The translations under genes and the position numbers were made by a program. A stretch of 64,000 nucleotides of DNA from Tigriopus japonicus (Eukaryota; Arthropoda; Copepoda; Harpacticoida; Harpacticidae): NCBI GenBank assembly GCA_010645155.1, contig CM021317.1, positions 14,362,695 through 14,426,694 on the forward strand, written 5' to 3'. Shown here piece by piece: positions 59,280 to 64,000 of this stretch. Every line of letters begins with the position of its first letter. Positions within the stretch are counted from its first letter, which is position 1. Below the pieces are notes generated by a model. It did not search any database and was not told the DNA's origin. It saw only the letters and a program-made list of their open reading frames with translations.

Positions 59280-59640
59280 CAGGTGGCTCGTGCTGGAAGG
59301 AATGGCTACACTTGGAGCAACGAAACTATCAAAAAGGCTCTTTAACTTCCGTTTTTCGTGTGGTACATCTGGTTATGAAACACTCCTTCAACAAGGCTAC
59401 CTTCTTCCTTCCATTCGAGCCCTCAAAAAGAGAACAGAACACATTTGATTCATGTTTGGTCCTGGAAAATTTCCCAATAACGTGTATGGTTCATTCACCT
59501 TTGAATTCACCTTTTTTAGGCATTCTGACCGAAGTTTTTGAATTGATGAAGCTCAAAGCGAGAGCATGCCCATGCGAGATAAAAATGGATGAGTTCTGCA
59601 TCAAACCGTCGTTAGATTATGACAAATAAATCGTAAAAAG

Positions 59641-59877
59641 TTAAATCAAATATATTTTCATAAAATGTGCAGCCCTGGTAATGATAGATCGAAGTCCGAC
59701 TGGACATTGTAAATTTTGTTGCATTTTTTCAATTATTTTCTTACAAAGAGGACTTGGATCACTTTGTTCAAACAACAAGTGACAAAAGTGATCTGTAGCA
59801 ATTGTTTTCGCGCCCTTGTTCGAATCTTTTAACGCTGGAGTTCGACATCCCAAGAAGAGCAGATGAAAAGGAAACAC
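59641..59877 (-). other. open frame of 78 codons, unassigned
   Basis: A minus-strand frame with a moderately protein-like composition (TIATDHFCHLLFEQSDPSPL). No family recognised and no splice partner. It may be a transposon relic next to the THAP pseudogene, or chance. Confidence 0.2.
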
Positions 59878-60104
59878 ATTTGTTTGGTGTCAGTGAGTCG
59901 TAGAAAGAACTGACCTGCTATTTTCAGAAAAAAATGAAAAGAAATCGGAGTTGATCCAGAGATAAACTTTCATCTATTGTGCCTTGAAATCATTCAAAAC
60001 TTCTGTTTTTCAACACTCAACAGTAAACTTACTATTATCATTTTCCTTTAACAAATTATTGAAGAAATGGTGAGTTAAGACAAATTAGGTCAACTCATAA
60101 CCAC

Positions 60105-60275
60105 TAGTGATGGAAACAATCCAATCATCAATCATGTTCACAATAGGTTGCCTAGGCAAAGCGAACTTGCTTCCTGATTTTGCAAGATTGTGTACTAAAT
60201 AAGGGGTGATGGCAAACTTCAAGCTAGCTAACGCGTGTGAGCAAGATTGAAAGATTCGATTTTTTCCCATCAGTA
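60105..60275 (+). mobile_element. hAT-F non-autonomous element, copy 2
   Basis: A 171-bp copy with ends TAGTGATGGAAACAATCCAA and TTTTTTCCCATCAGTA. Flanking 8-mers ataaccac and atggtcac agree at five of eight (differences are transitions), so it is older. Shares CAAAGCGAACTTGCTT with copy 1. Confidence 0.75.
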
Positions 60276-60543
60276 ATGGTCACAGACCAGTCCCTAAGTT
60301 GAAAGATGCTTTGGAAAAACTGTTGCGATAATTTGTCGCTTTGAATGCGACAATTTTCTTTGTCTCTCTGTTTACATTCTTCAAGAGTCAATTGAAGTTG
60401 ACTCTTTGTTTATTGTAAGAAAGGAAGGTTTATATAGAACTGGATGAATTATTGCGAGTATATGAAATGAGGGAGAGGGAGAGCAGGAGCATAGGACTAT
60501 ACATCTCCCTTCCGGGCGGGGTTGGAAGTCTGAAGTGGGTGGT

Positions 60544-60663
60544 GAAAGACCACGGCAGAAGGGCGGCAAAAGGCCACGGCAGAAGGGCGGCGAAAGGCCA
60601 CGGCAGAAGGGCGGCGAAAGGCCACGGCAGAAGGGCGGCGAAAGGCTACGGCAGAAGGGCGGC
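60544..60663 (+). repeat. 24-bp tandem repeat in the retrotransposon leader or LTR
   Basis: Five consecutive units of GAAAGGCCACGGCAGAAGGG plus CGGC, nearly identical (one or two changes per unit). The plus frame reads KGHGRRAA and the minus frame PFCRGLSP repeatedly, both by-products of the repeat. GC-rich, inside the putative 5' LTR; may modulate promoter activity or be simple slippage. Confidence 0.9.
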
Positions 60664-60988
60664 GGCGGAGGGCCGGCCACGGGAACGTGGGTGGCGGCTG
60701 ACGAATCCTAACTCATCGGACAAGCGGAAATCATTTTCTCGCAACCTTCTTTAGCTTACCTTCAGGAGAAGTCAAGCACGTCGCGTCATTTCGAGTGTCA
60801 CCTTTGGCCTTCTCGGAACCCTCCTCCTCTGTCTCCAGGGTGTGTACCCCTGGACAATTCTCTTTTCCGTTATGTAGATTCATACTTACATATCTTGTTT
60901 AAATATATTCAGGTTTTGGCATTCCATATTGTTTCCCCGGGGGATTCTTTAATGGCGACAAGGAACTGACCCGCAACGCGAAACGATC

Positions 60989-63900
60989 ATGCCTCTACCA
61001 GACGGAGACGTCCCAACCCCAGCCCAGAACCCTGGACCAAGTAGAGGAGCCCCTCAACCTCCTACGTTTGACCACTCACTAGTCCCAGAGAACGACCGCT
61101 TGGAGCATTTCCAAGCTTGGACGGATACCTTCGAAGCGTACTGTGAGGCTTTCTATGGACATGATGGGCCACCTACTATCGAGGACGGCAAGGTCAATCA
61201 ACAATGGGTGCGGCTTTTACGCCTGGCCTTGGGCCCTTCTACACAGAAGACGATTCGATCCCGATTCCCTGACCTAAGGGCTCGGACAGTAACCTATGAA
61301 GGGGTGGTGTCCCATCTCCGGACCCACTTCTCGAACCTCACGTCGGAGTAAGTCGTCCTAAACGCATTCCTCAACTCCTCCCAGAAACCGGGGGAGCCAT
61401 TCTCCACCTTCTTCGAACGGGCCACGGACTTGGCAAATCGTAGCGGCCTCCCATGTGGGGAGTGTCGCAACCACCTGATCCGCCATCAGGCCATCCGAGG
61501 TACGAACTCCAATCTCATCCCAGCGAGTGCAATCCAGAACAAATGGTCCGTGTCCGAGCTCCTCACCAGAGCCCGTGAGGTGGAGCTTTCCGCCCAAGCC
61601 ACGGGGTTGGCTCAAGAGGAAGCGGAAAAGGTCTTTGCGGTGGAGGCCCACGAGGAACCAGAATCAGATCCGATCAACCGCATTATGGGTCCGTATTCAA
61701 GACAAGGGAGGCAAACACGAGCCCGTTCTCGGGACCACCACAATAGGGACCAGGCATGCCGGGGGTGTGGAGCTCGTGGACACACTCGCCAGCAATGCCG
61801 GGCAAGGAACATAACGTGTCATGGGTGCGGAAGAGTTGGACACTATGCCTCAGTCTGCCGATCCATGCGGGATCAACCCAAGCAACAGGGAAGGGTTAAC
61901 CAGGTGGCCGAGTCCAACCCTTCCCAGAATCCGCAAGCCCGCCCCACCGAGGATGACCACCAGATAGCATTCTACGATGTGTTTGCTCTACACCCAGTAA
62001 AACAATCCCGGGAGGCCCCAATCACCGCCTTGATCTCTGTGGGACGAGACAAAATACAAGCCATTGTAGACACTGGTGCTCAAGCCAATGTACTCCCGAT
62101 CCGATCTCTCGCCCCAAGCGCCAGAGCGCACATCATCCCCACGAACACGTCCATCCGCCCACTAGGGAGCAAACCCATCTGCCCTTGTGGGGTGTTAACC
62201 GCGCCAACAACGTGGTTAGGAAGAACCATGGAGGCTAGATGGCTGATAATCGACAACGGAACACTGGAGCAGCCAATCGAAGCCATCATTTCCAAGTCCC
62301 TGGCCATTAACTTGGGGATGCTGACCCTGAACCCAGACCTATTAGACCCACAGGCCAATATCGGCTCATTTTACGATAATAAAAGACTCTCTCAATCTTA
62401 TCCACGTGATACCCCTGTTCAGATTGTCGATCCAATCGCACACAGAGATAGAATCACTGCCTCCTGGATCAACACAAGGGGATACGGCGCGTGTTTTTCG
62501 GGACTCGGCCTCCTTAGGGGCCACAAAGTACGCCTCTACTTGAAACCAGACGCCAAACCCTTTATAGCACCCCCCAAGAATCACCTGTACTACCTCGAAA
62601 CCCAAGTTCAAGGAGCAATACAGGCGATGATTAGAGATGACGTTATTGAAAGGCATAAGGGGCCAGCAGAGTGGATAGCGAACTTGGCTATTGCCTTTAA
62701 AGATAACGGTGCCCTCCGCATAACCGTGGACTTGCGGGGACTGAATAGGGAGCTGCTGGACACCCACGTGCCCATCCCCACCCCAGAAGCCATCAGGGCG
62801 AAGCTAGCGGGCTGCAAAATCTTCTCTAAATTAGATTTTACTCAGTCTTTTCATCAACTGGAACTTGAGGAAGCATCACGACACTTGACCGTTTTTCGAT
62901 CCAATGGCCAACTATACCGATATAAGAGGATGTCCATGGGGCTGAAGCCGGCGTCAGGAGAGTTGGCAGCAGCATGCTCGAAAATATTCGGGGACATCCC
63001 AAACGTCCACACCATCCATGACGATGTCATTGTAGCAGCGGCCAGCAGGGAGACTCATGACGCAGCCCTTACGCAATTCCTGGACCGGGTGAAGCAATGC
63101 GGGATGACTTTAAACCCGGAGAAGTGTCTGATCGGGGCAAAGATCATCAATTTCTGGGGTATGAGAGTGTCCGAGGCGGGAATATCACCAGACCCAGAGA
63201 AAGTCCAAGCACTGGAACAAGCAGCCAGGCCGAACAACAAATATGAGGCCAACTCCTTCCTGTGCATGGCACGGGCGAACCAAGACTTCATTCCCTCCTT
63301 CTCAGGCCGAACCCAAGCTTTGCGGTCCCTCACCCAGAAGCACGCCCATTTTAAATGGACAGCAAGCCACCAGACCGAGTTCGATGACATCCGGAGAGCC
63401 ATGTCAGAGACCATGGCCCTAGCCTTCTTCGACCCCAACGTCCCGACACACGTCATAGTAGATGCCCATTCTGGCTCAAGGGAACGACAGAACCACGGCA
63501 AGGCCAGTCGCAATTGCATCCCGCGCCACCACCCCTATCGAACAACGCTACCCCCAACTAGACTTGGAGGCCTTGGCCATTGATTTCGGCCTGCGTCGAT
63601 ACCGAAAGTACTTGGTGGCCAACCCGACAGTCACGGTACACACGGACCATAAACCGCTGGTGGCGGTCTTCAAGAATGTCCACCATGGATCAATCCGTAC
63701 AGAGAGGATTAAACTACGGCACCAAGACAAAATACCACATGCAACACGACCCAGGGAACCAAAACCCCGCCGACTACTGCTCAAGAAGCCCAGTGCCGTG
63801 GAAGCAGCTTCCCCACTCCATCCAAAAGGAGGCCGAAGACTGTGAGAAGCTATTGTATGCACTGCTGGGAAACGAAGGAATCATAGCCCGGGTCACTCCC

Positions 63901-64000
63901 TCGGCGATCATTCAAGAAACTAGACAATGCCCACGATTAGCACAACTGGCGCAAGAGATTAAGTTGGGCCATAAACCAAAGCAAAAGGGCCTCACCGAGG
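60989..64000 (+). pseudogene. Gypsy gag-pol (decayed)
   Basis: One frame runs from ATG 60989 through gag into pol. TAA at 61349-61351 interrupts gag after THFSNLTSE, but the same frame is open on both sides. Two CCHC zinc knuckles lie at 61757-61798 (CRGCGARGHTRQQC) and 61817-61858 (CHGCGRVGHYASVC). The protease motif IVDTGAQANV is near 62069. Reverse transcriptase has SKLDFTQSFHQL near 62834, YKRMSMGLKPA, and IHDDVIVA with the DD pair near 63020. RNase H (HVIVDAHSG) breaks at about 63470 into another frame carrying RYPQLDLEALAIDFGLRRY and VHTDHKPLVA, and again near 63730 (NPADYCSRSP in the third frame). One nonsense codon and two frameshifts mean this copy cannot make a full polyprotein. Integrase is not reached. 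Confidence 0.88.

Larger units (their letters stand above)
58060..59630 (+). pseudogene. THAP/P-element-type transposase pseudogene
   Basis: A broken DNA-transposon gene. At 58590-58760 the frame encodes a THAP-like half zinc-binding domain: W.LKIKRAKWSPSAGSVLCGQHF (positions W, W, P, C, HF conserved). A Ser/Thr and acidic linker follows, then a coiled-coil-like KIRQLTCQIKENQTKMNELQ. After an insertion, 59280-59450 gives WSNETIKKAL, a one-base frameshift, then RFSCGTSGYETLLQQGYLLP, the segment typical of P-element/THAP9 transposases. After an intron-like ttttttag, GILTEVFELMKLKARACPCE and DEFCIK at 59519-59600 contain the first catalytic Asp region. Lesions: a hAT-F element at 58265-58541, a frame change near 58840, the MITE at 59182 and the frameshift near 59340. 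The rest of the catalytic domain is absent. Confidence 0.72.
60322..64000 (+). mobile_element. Ty3/Gypsy retrotransposon, 3' part outside window
   Basis: Putative 5' LTR from about 60322 (TGTTGCGATAATTTG) to about 60952. It has a TATA-like tttatataga near 60430 and a candidate primer-binding site TGGCGACAAGGAACTGA directly after it at 60953. Without the 3' LTR the borders are inferred only. GC content jumps to above 50% from about 60.5 kb, unlike host DNA. Gag, protease, reverse transcriptase and RNase H regions follow in order; integrase would lie beyond the window. The order and motifs fit the Gypsy group. Confidence 0.85.

Noticed and set aside
60381..60680. Minus-strand open frame with repeated PFCRGLSP
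   Set aside because: It is the reverse reading of the 24-bp tandem array; the plus-strand KGHGRRAA frame is equally an artefact.
61358..63519. Several minus-strand open frames of 90-150 codons
   Set aside because: They lie opposite the Gypsy gag-pol, which has clear protein motifs; GC-rich composition keeps the opposite frames open.
1..64000. CRISPR array, phage or bacterial defence system
   Set aside because: No regularly spaced direct repeats, no bacterial genes or ribosome binding sites; all evidence is for intron-containing animal DNA.

Overview
This 64 kb window is AT-rich, intron-containing animal DNA, most likely from an arthropod. A crustacean such as a copepod is plausible, but the sequence does not prove it. 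The clues are a tyrosine decarboxylase (tyramine/octopamine pathway), a GILT-like thiol reductase, a secreted CUB protein with an arthropod-style cysteine motif, and spliceosomal introns with GT..AG borders. Two assembly gaps of Ns lie at 8108-8773 and 43331-43732. No prokaryotic gene organisation, CRISPR array or operon is present.

Four host genes can be reconstructed exon by exon. (1) About 3.8-11.3 kb, minus strand: the N-terminal and middle exons of a secreted CUB-domain protein whose 3' part runs off the left edge or was not found. (2) 20.05-27.93 kb, minus strand: a complete 13-exon tyrosine decarboxylase of 628 residues. (3) 36.43-41.28 kb, plus strand: a complete 5-exon GILT-like protein of 208 residues. 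(4) 47.61-53.02 kb, minus strand: a 5-exon gene of 631 residues, tentatively related to the TTF1/REB1-type Myb-repeat DNA-binding proteins. Phase agreement at every junction, plus family motifs in genes 1-3, supports these models. They look functionally unrelated, as is usual in animal genomes.

Most of the rest is transposon-derived. There is a GC-rich 1284-bp Tc1/mariner element (15872-17155) with perfect 25-bp terminal repeats, a DD37D transposase and one nonsense codon. At the right edge is a truncated Ty3/Gypsy retrotransposon (about 60.3 kb to the end) with a decayed gag-pol. A P-element/THAP-type transposase pseudogene (about 58.1-59.6 kb) is cut by two later insertions. Several LINE 3' ends and tRNA-derived SINE-like pieces are also present.

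The most distinctive feature is a dense set of non-autonomous hAT-type elements. At least six terminal-repeat families are seen (called hAT-A to hAT-F here), most copies flanked by 8-bp target duplications, many of them perfect, and several nested in other elements. A further palindromic MITE family with 3-bp duplications occurs twice. No intact hAT transposase is in the window, so these must have been mobilised from elsewhere. Introns of the decarboxylase and GILT genes are enlarged by these insertions.
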